DNA of 64,000 nucleotides from an uncultured Clostridia bacterium. Lineage in GTDB: Bacteria > Bacillota > Clostridia > Christensenellales > CAG-138. Position numbers and translations under genes: made by a program. The notes below the pieces were generated by a model that searched no databases, had not been told where the DNA came from, and saw only the letters and a list, made by a program, of their open reading frames with translations. Below, one piece after another: positions 1-9,326 of the stretch (the stretch's first letter is position 1; the number at the start of each line of letters is the position of its first letter). The stretch lies in NCBI GenBank assembly GCA_947168565.1, contig CAMVMM010000008.1, forward strand, positions 1 through 64,000, in the 5' to 3' direction.

Positions 1-72
1 GCCCTCGATGCTGCCTGATTTAATTCTTTTGTCTAACTTTTGGGGTTCAGATCATATGCCGGGGGATCATTA

Positions 73-137
73 TTTTTGGTGGGGCTTAGTGCAACAGCCC
101 CGTCTTGTTTTTTGGTGGGGCTTAGTGCAACAGCCCC
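73..137. repeat. Two tandem 29-nt hairpin repeats (terminator-like)
   Basis: A 29-nt unit occurs at 73-101 and again at 109-137, a 36-nt period. Each unit contains GGGGCT and AGCCCC arms around a 9-nt loop. The first copy is followed by a short T-rich run. This looks like a duplicated rho-independent terminator at the downstream end of whatever lies left of the window. Two copies with a 7-nt gap are too few and too close for a CRISPR array. Confidence 0.6.
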
Positions 138-250
138 ATCTGGTGCGGGTCACGATAACGGATTATCCAAGCGGAGCACAAATATCCTTGCAACTACTAA
201 GAAAACACAACACCTAAAATCGGCACAAGCCGAGAAACGGAGGAACCATT

Positions 251-622
251 ATGGACAAGACAACCGAAAGCTTTACCATCACCTACACCGAGAAGGACGG
301 ACTTCTCTATCCCGACCTTGAGCTGCCGGAGCAACCGTGTGAGGCCATCGGCTGCTTCGGGCGTATGCGCAGGCGCTACCTCAAGGAGCATCGCAAAGCG
401 TACTATTCGCTTCTTTGCATGAAGCTTGAACTGAACGATCATCTGCGCGAGATCAACAGGCAAGTAATTGAGCAAATCGAGCTTATCACCGATCAGCTTG
501 CCAAAGCCGAAGGCGTTACCGAACAGCTCAAAGCCCGCGATCAGCTCGGCTGGGTGCAGGCTATGAACTCTTGCAGGACAAGAGCGGAGGAACAAGTTGT
601 TCGAGAGACAGTTCTCACGTAA
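251..622 (+). CDS. tnpV: TnpV-like transposon protein, copy 1
   Basis: This 123-residue protein matches the TnpV family carried by Tn4451/Tn4453-type transposons of Clostridia. It has the family pattern of an N-terminal TYTEKDGLLYPD-like strand pair, the conserved GRMR..YLKEHR segment and a C-terminal helix ending in a RAEE..V.E motif. TnpV has no firmly established biochemical role and is found near large serine recombinases as element baggage. A GGAGG ribosome binding site sits 7-8 nt before the ATG, directly after a small hairpin with CGGC and GCCG arms. A second copy about 70% identical by eye lies at 27359-27730 with a similar leader. No intact recombinase is adjacent, so this copy may be a leftover of an older element. 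Confidence 0.85.
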   Translation: MDKTTESFTITYTEKDGLLYPDLELPEQPCEAIGCFGRMRRRYLKEHRKAYYSLLCMKLELNDHLREINRQVIEQIELITDQLAKAEGVTEQLKARDQLGWVQAMNSCRTRAEEQVVRETVLT

Positions 623-643
623 GCACAAAATAAGTAAGCATCA

Positions 644-675
644 AGAGCATCGGAACGAATCGCCGATGCTCTTTC
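644..675 (+). terminator. Hairpin terminator after tnpV
   Basis: AGAGCATCGG (644-653) pairs with CCGATGCTCT (663-672) around a 9-nt loop, with a short T run after the stem. It lies between tnpV and the convergent helicase gene, so it may serve both strands. Confidence 0.6.
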
Positions 676-742
676 CGTATATGCAATACATGCAGAGCTG
701 ATTGTTAAACTTAAATCATCGCTTAAGATTTTTAGTTTTATC

Positions 743-3700
743 CTACTCTCTGATTTTCTTCTGCATAGCCTCGATTTCCTCCTCACAGGATTTGATCTTT
801 TCTAAATATTCACTTTTGCTATTCTTGAGCAGCTTTGCTAACTCTTCTTTGCGAAGCAAGTCTCTTTGATATTTGTTCTCGGCTTCAACGGCATAATCGC
901 CCATCTTTTTTATCAGGTTTATTACTCTGCGCGCGTTTCCGGATGCCGAGTGTCCGACTTCAAGCCGGTATTTTACGCCAAGCCGTTCAACTGATATACG
1001 AGGCTTTTTTTCATCCTGCATATCGGGCATATTGACGATAAAGTCAAGCAGCTCCAACGGCATTTCAGGAGCATAAAACTCTGCATATCGAATCCAAGCC
1101 TCATTGAGCGCAAGCTTGTTCAATGCTTCCTTAAACTGATCCTCGCTTAGCGACGCAGAATATTCAGCATTCATTGCGGCAGCCTGTTTTTTATGCAGCA
1201 CTTCAGGCAAGCGTTTTTCAAGTTCGGCAAGTTCATCGGTTTTCATACGTATTTCCGCAAGATTTTGGCTATGCAGTATTCTAATGTTTTTCAATTCGTT
1301 CTCCTTCTCGGCGAGCGCTTTCATCATCGGATCCGATAAGGCAAGCGCCTTGACCTCAGCATATGTCAGCACATTGTCCTCAAGATCGCTTGCGGATCGC
1401 TGGTATGAACTCCCGCTCAGGAATTGAGAAATGAATCTTTGTTTCCGTTCAAGCAGCTGCCATGAATACGCGTCAAAGCTGCCCTCCGCAATATATCGAA
1501 AGATGAATACTCGTTCGTTTTCATTGCCGCGCCGCAGTATTCTGCCTTCTCGCTGCACCATATCAGCAGGTCTCCAGGGAACATCGATATGGTGAATAGC
1601 CTTGAGCTTGGTTTGAACATTAGCTCCGATCCCCAATTTGAATGTCGATCCTATGATAAATCGCACATCACCTTTATTGAATCTTGCAAATAACTCAAGC
1701 TTGCGCATTTCGGTTCCGTAACTGTGGATGAATGCTATCTCCTGCGGTTTAACTCCACATATGCAGAGCCCTTCTTTAAGCTCTTTATAAACGCTGAACG
1801 CATCTCCGCCCTTTGGCGTGGAGTAATCACAGAAAATCAATTGTGTGCTCGACGGAAATTCATTATAAATTTCGACTGCAGTTTCGATGCAGCGACAGAT
1901 TTTTGAATTCACGCCTCCGGGCTGAGCGCGCGCCACAAGCCTGAGATCAAGCGCGGCTTTTCTGCCATCCGTACTTACCTTAAGCATATTGTCCTTACCG
2001 GGATGAACATTCTTTGAGCGTATCCTCTCCGTGCGTTCGACAAGTTCCGTCATATAATCCGAGAGTTCGCGGTAAGGTTTGATGGATATATCACGGTATC
2101 CGTCAAGCTTTGGTATATTTTCAGCATCATCCATTGCATGAAAAACGGCGATTTGCGAAAACATTTTCGAAAGCTCCGCAAGATTGAAGAACCTTGAAAA
2201 CCTACTAACCATACGATATTTGTTCGCTGTAACATCTATCTCGAAAACCTGTTCCGGCTCTGCGAATGTTTTTGCCCAATTATCAAAGAAATCAAGGTTG
2301 CTCTTCATCAACTCGTTATGCTGAAGATACACTTGAAGCGTATAAACATCCGAAATGGAGTTGCAAAGCGGTGTTCCGGTCGCAAGCACAACGCCTCGCC
2401 CCTTCGACTGAACGCAGCGTATCTTATGGAGCATATCCAAGCATTTCCTTGAGCCTTTAGTGTTGATCCCGTTAAGGTTTTTCATGCGGGTGCGTATCGG
2501 TAAGTTCTTATAATTATGCGCCTCATCAAGAAACAGCCCTGTTATATCAAGCTCTTCAAAAGTTAAACCGTTCAGAGCGGGTTCCCCTATACCTGCAATA
2601 AACTCATACGTTTCTTTTTTAATTCTGTCCTTTTCTTTTTTCAACAGGTTTGATATTTCACATATGCGCGAAGAATTCTTGATCTGCTGTATTGCTCCGT
2701 CTATGCGAGAGATCCGCGTTTCAAGATTACTCATTATTTCATTAGCGGACAGCGGTATCTGTTCAAAACAACTGTATGCGATTATGATACCGTCATAATC
2801 TCCGTCACGCATCTGATGCAACACTTTTTGCCTCAACTCAGGTTTGAAGCTTTTGGGCTCTATTGCAAGCACCTTTGCTTTTGGATACATAGTTGTGAAA
2901 ATCAATTCCCATTGTCCAACGATGTTGTTGGGAACCACAAAGAGATTCTTGCGCGAACTGCCTTCCTGCCTCAGTTTCATAGCCGCAGCGATCATAATAT
3001 AAGTTTTCCCTGCGCCAACATCGAAAGCGAGCAGCGTGTTCGGATCATCCATTATTCTCTTAACGGCATCTTTTTGATAATCGTAAAGAGTGCATTCATC
3101 GGACATTTCGGGAAAAGGAAGCTTGCTGCCGTCATAGGTTTTCTTCCCATATACGCAGAACAGCGAATTGTATGCTTCCTCTACCTGCCAACGTCTGTCC
3201 TCATCAAGCCATAGCCAATCACGAAAGGCCTGTTTAATCAATCGCTGCTTTTCAACGGCTGCGATAGTATTCTTTTCGTTGAATGTTGTTCCGTTATCAA
3301 ACAGCTTGATTTCACGCAGATTCAGTGTCGCTTCGAGTATGTGCAGCGCACTGTATCCGGCGATCCCGAAGCGCACGGATTCTTCTGCCGGCATTCGCTC
3401 CGCCAAACGGTCCTTCAGATAAATCGTCCAGCATCCGGTTATCGGTTCATGAACAATGTCAATCATACTTGATTTGTAATTGCGGGGCTTGAAGACTTCA
3501 ATTATGAATTCCGCTATGATTCGCACGTCTATCCATGGAGCGCCTATACCCACCTCGATTTCCGTATAAGGAATGGCATGCGGTTTTCTTTCGACCAGCA
3601 GCACCCGTACAGCTTCATCCTTGACTTCCCGTACCTGCTTGGCGCGGCGATATAACTCTATCCATTGATCGAGCGTGAAGTCGTTCAGGTCGCGTTCCGA

Positions 3701-4309
3701 CAACGCATCAACGATCTCCGCTTCGGGCAGAGCATCCTCATTCAAAGAATAATCCGTAAGATCCTCCGCTCCGAAAACCGAGTAGTCGCGCCTCAGCAGT
3801 TCCTCGGCTATCTGCGGTCCAAGAATATTGGGAGCCACCATTTCATCAATCGCGTTCACAAGATACTCTTTCGGCTTCAACGGAAAGAGCGGCAAATTGT
3901 TTTTCACAAGCAGATTCTTCAGCTCAAGCTTCCATAATACGGTGAGCTGCGCTCGCCTCGATACAAGCGTGTTCCGATTTGCTTTTCGTTCAACAGTTAT
4001 GCTGCTGTCATCAATGCAAAGAATTCCCCAATTCTTCGGAATTCGGCTTTCCGCCGAAGCGAGCCGCTGTTTGCCGACAACGATATAATTTTCATCAAAG
4101 AACCGGTCGTACGCTGTTATCTGCTTTTCAAGACGCTGAAAATTATCGCTGTCGCTTTTTATCTCATACCCTGTCAGTATGTTCGTAACAGCCATGACAT
4201 CGCATATGGACGATCCGATGCTTTTTTCCTGATAGATCCTGATCTCCTTTGCGTTTGTTTTCAGGTAGGCGATCAGAATACTGCGTATCTGTTTATCCTT
4301 CATACTCAA
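743..4309 (-). CDS. PD-(D/E)XK nuclease fused to SNF2-type helicase
   Basis: This large protein (about 1187 residues) has two recognisable parts. Residues 1-80 look like a PD-(D/E)XK nuclease fold: D37 in an ICDVMA strand, then a YEIK motif with E49 and K51, as in sce7726/MmcB-type nucleases. From about residue 405 to 900 there is a superfamily-2 helicase of the SNF2 type, with Walker A DVGAGKT (430-436), DEAH (595-598), motif III ATGTP (643-647) and a late QREGRILRRG motif VI. This helicase core is the type seen in the giant helicase-methylase proteins of clostridial mobile elements, but no methylase motifs are visible. The C-terminus is probably coiled-coil. Translation probably starts at TTG 4309, overlapping the stop of the upstream AAA+ gene; ATG 4303 is the alternative. 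It is the last gene of a seven-gene minus-strand run. Confidence 0.75.
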   Translation of the reverse strand: MSMKDKQIRSILIAYLKTNAKEIRIYQEKSIGSSICDVMAVTNILTGYEIKSDSDNFQRLEKQITAYDRFFDENYIVVGKQRLASAESRIPKNWGILCIDDSSITVERKANRNTLVSRRAQLTVLWKLELKNLLVKNNLPLFPLKPKEYLVNAIDEMVAPNILGPQIAEELLRRDYSVFGAEDLTDYSLNEDALPEAEIVDALSERDLNDFTLDQWIELYRRAKQVREVKDEAVRVLLVERKPHAIPYTEIEVGIGAPWIDVRIIAEFIIEVFKPRNYKSSMIDIVHEPITGCWTIYLKDRLAERMPAEESVRFGIAGYSALHILEATLNLREIKLFDNGTTFNEKNTIAAVEKQRLIKQAFRDWLWLDEDRRWQVEEAYNSLFCVYGKKTYDGSKLPFPEMSDECTLYDYQKDAVKRIMDDPNTLLAFDVGAGKTYIMIAAAMKLRQEGSSRKNLFVVPNNIVGQWELIFTTMYPKAKVLAIEPKSFKPELRQKVLHQMRDGDYDGIIIAYSCFEQIPLSANEIMSNLETRISRIDGAIQQIKNSSRICEISNLLKKEKDRIKKETYEFIAGIGEPALNGLTFEELDITGLFLDEAHNYKNLPIRTRMKNLNGINTKGSRKCLDMLHKIRCVQSKGRGVVLATGTPLCNSISDVYTLQVYLQHNELMKSNLDFFDNWAKTFAEPEQVFEIDVTANKYRMVSRFSRFFNLAELSKMFSQIAVFHAMDDAENIPKLDGYRDISIKPYRELSDYMTELVERTERIRSKNVHPGKDNMLKVSTDGRKAALDLRLVARAQPGGVNSKICRCIETAVEIYNEFPSSTQLIFCDYSTPKGGDAFSVYKELKEGLCICGVKPQEIAFIHSYGTEMRKLELFARFNKGDVRFIIGSTFKLGIGANVQTKLKAIHHIDVPWRPADMVQREGRILRRGNENERVFIFRYIAEGSFDAYSWQLLERKQRFISQFLSGSSYQRSASDLEDNVLTYAEVKALALSDPMMKALAEKENELKNIRILHSQNLAEIRMKTDELAELEKRLPEVLHKKQAAAMNAEYSASLSEDQFKEALNKLALNEAWIRYAEFYAPEMPLELLDFIVNMPDMQDEKKPRISVERLGVKYRLEVGHSASGNARRVINLIKKMGDYAVEAENKYQRDLLRKEELAKLLKNSKSEYLEKIKSCEEEIEAMQKKIRE

Positions 4310-6327
4310 AACCCGATCCTTCTTTCCGTTTTTTCCTGCCGTTCTTCGGGCAAATCTACGTCATCCGAAGTTATAATGGTAAGTTCATCAGCCGTGATCC
4401 TTTCCGGATCGAGTGCGAGCAGGCGCCCGGCCATATTCATTTCGGTTTTTTCGATAAGGCTGCGGACGAAGCGGCCGTTTCCGAAATCCTTTGAAACAAG
4501 TGCATTTTTATAGATGCTCGCAAGCTTATCCATCGCGCCGCTTGAAATGCGCAGACCCTTTCCATTTGCGATATGCGCGGTTATATCCATAAGCTCGTTA
4601 ACGGAATAGTCGCTGAACGGCACATGGAACGCGATGCGCGAGCGCAGGCCCGGGTTTTTATTGAGAAAGCCCTCCATTTTATCGGGGTAGCCTGCGAAGA
4701 TTACGACCATGCTGTCTCTGCGGTTCTCCATCTGCTGAACGATCGTGTTTATCGCCTCATCGCCGTATAATCCGTCCCTGTCATCAACAAGCGAATAGGC
4801 TTCATCGATGAACAGCACGCCGCCGTCCGCCTGGCGAAACTTATCCTCAACCACCTTTGCCGTCCAGCCGACATATTTTCCGACGAGGTCGTTTCTGCCG
4901 ACCTCAACGAGATGCCCGCGTGAAAGCAGTTCGTTTTCCCTCATAATGCGGGCAAATAGGCGCGCAACGGTCGTTTTCGCCGTGCCGGGATTGCCCGTAA
5001 AAACCATGTGCATCGCGGGGCGGGTTTGATCTATACCCCTATCCTTATAGAGCCTCTGCAGCTTATAAAAATTGAGTGCTTTTTCGATAACCGATTTGGC
5101 AGCCGAAAGCCCGATCATAGATGAAAGCTCATCGTACGCACCGCCCTTGTCCTCCGCGCGGATAACTTCGGCGCGGCACTGCGAAAACCCACTGTACTGC
5201 GGATAGATCTCGGTTTTGAGCTTGATGGCGTACCAATCTGCGAATATCTTTCTCAGCTCGCTTCCGAAATAGGTTTTCCCATCCTGTATTCGATCAAGCA
5301 GCAGCTCGTCGCTTTTGAGTTCGCTCTCTGCCGCCATCGCTTCAAGAGCGCTTCTTGCCTTATCGCTTTCAACATTATCCTCCTTGATTTCAATAAAAGT
5401 CATTCCGCCGAGAAGCTCTGCGATCCTCTTTTTAATAGCCGTACATTCTCGCGGAAGACGGAACACGAACAGCACCTTGCTGCCGAACATTGCCGCTTGG
5501 CGGCAGAGCGTATCGAAGTTCTGCTCTCCGAACGCTTCAAGATGATCGCCGGTTTCAGTAAGCTCGTCTATCAGCGAGATCACGACCGTTCCTCCGCCGC
5601 AGCTCTCAAAAGCGGCATCTATTACTTCGGCAAACGTTCTGCTGTTGTATTCTCTGCCAAAATCTATATACCTGCGGCTGATGATGCGATCACGCGCATA
5701 GAGCGCAGGAAGCAAGGTGTCAAGCATGCCGTCCGCGGCAGCCTCATCATCGGATTCGATTATGTAATGCACCGGATGCCCATACTGCTTTACGCTCTTT
5801 TCCGCCGTTAAAATGCGATCAAGCTCCGGGATAAGCGTTTCGCCGCAAAGCATGATTTTCGCCCGATCGTAAAGCTCCTTTTCATCTTCGACCGTTTTGA
5901 AAAAATCTTCACGGAAGGGAAGTGCTCTGCGAGATAAATCGTCGATGGAATCGATTCGAAAACGCTCAAGCACGTCTGCGCGCCGGTTCATAAAGCACTC
6001 GCGCTCCGCAGTATTGAGCAAATCGAACAGTTTTCTGCAGGTTATCTCGTCCCCCGTTTCAAACTCGGCGTCGATTTCTATCGCCGCGAAAAACTCCGCC
6101 GCATTTCTTTTGATATCTAACTTTTTATACGATACTGCCGCGCAAAGCGCTTTGCCATCCGCAATGTCCACAACAAAGAAACATGAGCCGTCCTTCGCGC
6201 TTTCCCAATACTGCTCTGCTTTGTTTTGTATAAAGTTCGCCTTGGAGCGCTTCTGCTGTCTCGAAGCCATATCGTTTACAAATTCGTTTTCATCCTTGAG
6301 CTTTCCCGTAAATTGATAGAATAGCAT
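4306..6327 (-). CDS. CbbX/SpoVK-type AAA+ ATPase with degenerate N-terminal half
   Basis: The C-terminal 270 residues form an AAA+ module of the CbbX/CfxQ/SpoVK class, with Walker A GNPGTAKTT (about 445-453), Walker B FIDEAY (506-511) and a GNGRFVR sensor region. The family normally has GNPGTGKT; the Gly-to-Ala change in the P-loop is visible here. Residues about 170-370 look like a second, degenerate AAA-like fold without a P-loop. CbbX-type proteins remodel other proteins using ATP; the target here is unknown. The start is set at ATG 6327 because AAAGGGG lies 7 nt upstream; the open frame continues further upstream without a ribosome binding site. The 4-nt overlap with the nuclease-helicase gene implies translational coupling, so the two products probably work together. 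Confidence 0.75.
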   Translation of the reverse strand: MLFYQFTGKLKDENEFVNDMASRQQKRSKANFIQNKAEQYWESAKDGSCFFVVDIADGKALCAAVSYKKLDIKRNAAEFFAAIEIDAEFETGDEITCRKLFDLLNTAERECFMNRRADVLERFRIDSIDDLSRRALPFREDFFKTVEDEKELYDRAKIMLCGETLIPELDRILTAEKSVKQYGHPVHYIIESDDEAAADGMLDTLLPALYARDRIISRRYIDFGREYNSRTFAEVIDAAFESCGGGTVVISLIDELTETGDHLEAFGEQNFDTLCRQAAMFGSKVLFVFRLPRECTAIKKRIAELLGGMTFIEIKEDNVESDKARSALEAMAAESELKSDELLLDRIQDGKTYFGSELRKIFADWYAIKLKTEIYPQYSGFSQCRAEVIRAEDKGGAYDELSSMIGLSAAKSVIEKALNFYKLQRLYKDRGIDQTRPAMHMVFTGNPGTAKTTVARLFARIMRENELLSRGHLVEVGRNDLVGKYVGWTAKVVEDKFRQADGGVLFIDEAYSLVDDRDGLYGDEAINTIVQQMENRRDSMVVIFAGYPDKMEGFLNKNPGLRSRIAFHVPFSDYSVNELMDITAHIANGKGLRISSGAMDKLASIYKNALVSKDFGNGRFVRSLIEKTEMNMAGRLLALDPERITADELTIITSDDVDLPEERQEKTERRIGF

Positions 6328-6396
6328 TGCTTTTGCCCCTTTCACTTTGTGTACCGAAATGATACCACAATGGATGGGATGAAAACGGAACATAGC

Positions 6397-6424
6397 AAAG
6401 AGCCACCATACCGGCGGCTCTTTT
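6397..6424. terminator. Bidirectional hairpin between SLOG and AAA+ genes
   Basis: AAAGAGCC (6397-6404) pairs with GGCTCTTT (6416-6423). On the minus strand it follows the SLOG-fusion gene and ends in a short U run, so it may partly separate the AAA+ and helicase genes from those upstream. Confidence 0.5.
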
Positions 6425-6442
6425 TCAATAGAGAACGAACAT

Positions 6443-8071
6443 TCATCGTTTATTCATAATGTCTATTAGTTCCTCCGCCGTCGCCCCGTCTTTTCTCAGG
6501 ATTTGATCCTCCATCCAGCCTGCCTTGACCTTATTATCGCGTATAAAGTTTTGGACTTCCAAAAGTATCTTATGATCCTCCGGAAGCTCGCCCTCGTACT
6601 TTTCAAGGCGGTAGAGCGGAGAAAGCAGCGGCGTATAACGCCCCCAGCCGTGCTTATGCTTGAGCGCGGAGTTATGCCACAGACCGTTTTTATCGCGATG
6701 CAGCATACGCACGCCGCAGCAGTCGGCGTTGTCGACCGCAAGAAGAAGAGCGTGCATTACGGGCGCGAACGGGCGGCAGTCAAGCGTAACTATATCGCCC
6801 GTTTCGAACGGTATGGGGAAATCGGGATCGGTCATGCCGGAAGAAAAGCGTCGGTCGGAATGCGGAAGCATTTCGTCCCCGTCAAAACGGTTTTTATCGA
6901 AATACATAAGCTCATCGCCGATCATATAATACCTGTACGTTTTCTTCATGCGGCCGTTTTTCATAGGCTCGCATTTTTCTATCTCATACCATTCGAGATC
7001 GTCTTCGTCGGGCTCCGTATCAACGCCGTTCAGAGCATACATCTCGTTATTATCGCGAATGCTTGCAAAAACCGCTTCCATGCTCGTGCACGGCGATGCA
7101 AGCGAGGAATAATAGGCGATCCCTCCGCCCACCAGCGCTTCATTTGCTTCATCGTCAAACCATGCATTGCCAAGAAGCAGTATCCCTCCGCCGCTGCAGT
7201 CGAGCGCAGCGAGCGCCTTTTTTATCTCACGCAGGCAGTACCCGAAGGAATGATCCCTCTCCATAGCGTCTATGATCTCCCACGGCGAGAATATGCCTTT
7301 ATGCGTCTCGAGATTATCGCAGTAATCGTGAAGAAAGCTCTCTCTTTCGGCGAGTTCTTCGAGGATCGCGGCCTTCTTCTCAAGCGAAACGGGTGCATTG
7401 AGTATGATCTCGATCATCACGCGGGGTTTAATGCCGCTTTCGATAAGGTGATCGCTCACCGCCTTGGACGGCACGAGCTGCGGAATGACCCTTTCAAGCA
7501 GCTCCCTCGGCATAGCTTCAAAGCAGCCGATGCGATCCGCTTTCGGCTCCGGCAGCATCGCGCGAAGCTTATCTATTGAGGCGGGGTCCTTATAAGTTTC
7601 GGTCTCGAAAAGCTCCATAGTTTCGCTCTTGAGCACGTGACAGGGCTTATTGGCGCGTATCATCCCGGCGATATTCGCCGCCGTTCCGCGGCTGCGCCCG
7701 TCCCAAAGCATGAACGCGCTGCCCGCATCCTCCGCCATCTTTTGATCCTTCGCGGCATGGTGAAGATACGGATACCTGCCCTTATTCGGCGCATCGACCC
7801 TAACGACGGGCCAACCGCCTATATTGACGCGCGGCTCGTTCTCCGAGGTGTAAACGGTAACGCGCTCGATCTTCTTATCAAACAGCACCTGCTGAAACAG
7901 CGAGTCCGCGCCTTGGCAGTCGCCGACGAGATACTCATAGCTGCGATCGGAAAGATACCAATCGAACTCATCCATTATCCACGTGGTAAGCTTGCTCACG
8001 CTCCGAGAGCCTCCGAGGAACATTTTGCGGTTTGTAAGCGGTTTCATCGCTATTATCTGAACGTTTATCAT
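6443..8071 (-). CDS. SLOG-domain protein with long unknown C-terminal region
   Basis: The first 140 residues of this 542-residue protein carry the SLOG (Rossmann-like) pattern: FLGGSRS at 19-24, GDCQGAD at 50-56 and RSRGTAANI at 126-134. SLOG proteins bind nucleotides or nucleotide-derived ligands and are recurrent in bacterial conflict systems. The remaining 400 residues are not recognised. They include a mid region rich in charged helices and a late segment with an FETGDIVTLDCRPF-like strand pair that suggests a small beta domain. The start at 8071 is chosen because AAAGGAGA sits 6 nt upstream; 19 further in-frame codons lie upstream. It may sense a nucleotide signal for the operon, but that is inference. 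Confidence 0.6.
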   Translation of the reverse strand: MINVQIIAMKPLTNRKMFLGGSRSVSKLTTWIMDEFDWYLSDRSYEYLVGDCQGADSLFQQVLFDKKIERVTVYTSENEPRVNIGGWPVVRVDAPNKGRYPYLHHAAKDQKMAEDAGSAFMLWDGRSRGTAANIAGMIRANKPCHVLKSETMELFETETYKDPASIDKLRAMLPEPKADRIGCFEAMPRELLERVIPQLVPSKAVSDHLIESGIKPRVMIEIILNAPVSLEKKAAILEELAERESFLHDYCDNLETHKGIFSPWEIIDAMERDHSFGYCLREIKKALAALDCSGGGILLLGNAWFDDEANEALVGGGIAYYSSLASPCTSMEAVFASIRDNNEMYALNGVDTEPDEDDLEWYEIEKCEPMKNGRMKKTYRYYMIGDELMYFDKNRFDGDEMLPHSDRRFSSGMTDPDFPIPFETGDIVTLDCRPFAPVMHALLLAVDNADCCGVRMLHRDKNGLWHNSALKHKHGWGRYTPLLSPLYRLEKYEGELPEDHKILLEVQNFIRDNKVKAGWMEDQILRKDGATAEELIDIMNKR

Positions 8072-8114
8072 TGTTTCTCCTTTCGGGCATTTGTTTTTTG
8101 CAGGGAAGATCGTT

Positions 8115-8345
8115 TTATCGACGATCACGCCGTCTCTGCTTGAAGCGGCGAATAAGTACCTTGAGCTGATGCCGCACGCCGATGATCCGATAATCCGGCA
8201 TATTTATAACTCTTTCCATATATGCGCCAAAGTTTTCCGGGCTGAATGATATGCTCCCGTCAGCATTGTTTCTCTCGCCCAAGCCATCGGGCAGACTATC
8301 GAATTTGCGATTCCATTCTCGCTCGGTAATGAACTTCTTTTTCAT
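8115..8345 (-). CDS. Small unknown basic protein
   Basis: This 76-residue protein begins MKKKFITEREWNRKFD and ends in an Arg-rich tail (RRFKQRRRDRR). No family is recognised. The start at 8345 has GGAGGTGG immediately upstream at good spacing, better than the upstream ATG. The gene lies between the SLOG-fusion gene and an unknown gene on the same strand with small gaps, so it belongs to the same transcript. The basic tail could bind nucleic acid, but nothing else supports that. Confidence 0.55.
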   Translation of the reverse strand: MKKKFITEREWNRKFDSLPDGLGERNNADGSISFSPENFGAYMERVINMPDYRIIGVRHQLKVLIRRFKQRRRDRR

Positions 8346-8371
8346 TTTTCCACCTCCGTTTCTCATCGTGT

Positions 8372-9307
8372 TCAGTCCATAGAAATGTTTACCATCAGGC
8401 CCTTTATCAGCTCTTCGAATTCCGAAACGCCGAAGCAGATATCGGAGCCCATGTGTATCGAATCGATCGCGTACTTGGCTCCGTTGACCGTATCAAATGC
8501 GAGCCTGTCCTCAGGCAATGCGTCGGCTTCTTCACTTGAAACAATGCTCGGAAGCACGAACGCCGATATCCGGCAATTCAAAATGTTCACGGGGTCGGCG
8601 CTCCACATTCTGTTGCTGTGAAACTTTGAAAGGAAATACTGCGCCTGCAGCTTTTCGGATTCGGCGGCATAGGTCATTATCTCCGCATCGCCGTAAAAGC
8701 GATTGCTCTTTTCCTTCAATATAGTCAGCAGCTTGGCGTTGATATCAAGGTTTCGAACGTCGATCGGCTGCATATGCTGACGCTCGGGAGCGCTGCCCGT
8801 GGAAAGCTGCTGCAAGAATATCTTCACATGGAAGAATTTATCCGTATAGTAATACTCTTTCTCATTTCTCAGCCGGAAGACATCCTTCTGCAGCGTTTTG
8901 TTGACCACTTCTTCAACGGCGCAGTAGTCCTCTGCGAAACGGCAGGTAAATAGCAGTCGTTTTCCTTGGAGCAGCTTAATCAGCTCATCGACCGTTGGAT
9001 GCGTTATTTCAACGCCCTCAATATCACGACGTCGCGGCAGCGGACGAGTATTATCCTTGAGAAGCAGGCAATACCTGTTTGCGGGATCATTCCCGGCCTC
9101 GATCTGCACCGCGAAAGAGCTGCTGTATCTGAATAAGATCCAGTTAAAATCGTCTCTTGGGATGTAATGGCGGTCCAGCTTATTGTAGATGTCTACGGGT
9201 ACTTTTATCACGGCGAATTCACGATCGGCGACTATCTTCCCGATAAGATCCTCGCTAAAATCGGATAACACCAGCTTGATATCATGATAATGATTTATGA
9301 TTCCCAT
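8372..9307 (-). CDS. Unknown 311-residue protein in SLOG/AAA+/helicase run
   Basis: I do not recognise this protein. It appears soluble, with no signal peptide or membrane segment, and has mixed alpha/beta character. It begins MGIINHYHDIKLVLSD behind AGGAGG at 7 nt. A region near residues 80-130 (PRRRDIEGVEITHPTVDEL) and a later one rich in aromatic residues stand out, but no catalytic signature is clear. Gaps to its neighbours are about 20-27 nt, placing it firmly in the seven-gene minus-strand run. Its role is presumably tied to the SLOG and AAA+ products. Confidence 0.6.
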   Translation of the reverse strand: MGIINHYHDIKLVLSDFSEDLIGKIVADREFAVIKVPVDIYNKLDRHYIPRDDFNWILFRYSSSFAVQIEAGNDPANRYCLLLKDNTRPLPRRRDIEGVEITHPTVDELIKLLQGKRLLFTCRFAEDYCAVEEVVNKTLQKDVFRLRNEKEYYYTDKFFHVKIFLQQLSTGSAPERQHMQPIDVRNLDINAKLLTILKEKSNRFYGDAEIMTYAAESEKLQAQYFLSKFHSNRMWSADPVNILNCRISAFVLPSIVSSEEADALPEDRLAFDTVNGAKYAIDSIHMGSDICFGVSEFEELIKGLMVNISMD

Positions 9308-9326
9308 AATCGTCCTCCTGTTTTAT

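Noticed and set aside
1..18. Possible 3' end of an upstream gene (frame 1 ending in TGA at 16-18)
   Set aside because: Five residues are too few to support a call.
73..137. Possible CRISPR array from the 36-nt-period repeat
   Set aside because: There are only two units, a 7-nt gap in place of a spacer and a terminator-like hairpin. No cas genes are present.
6503..7579. A 358-codon plus-strand frame opposite the SLOG-fusion gene
   Set aside because: The minus-strand gene has the SLOG motifs, a good start and operon context. The plus frame lacks all of these.
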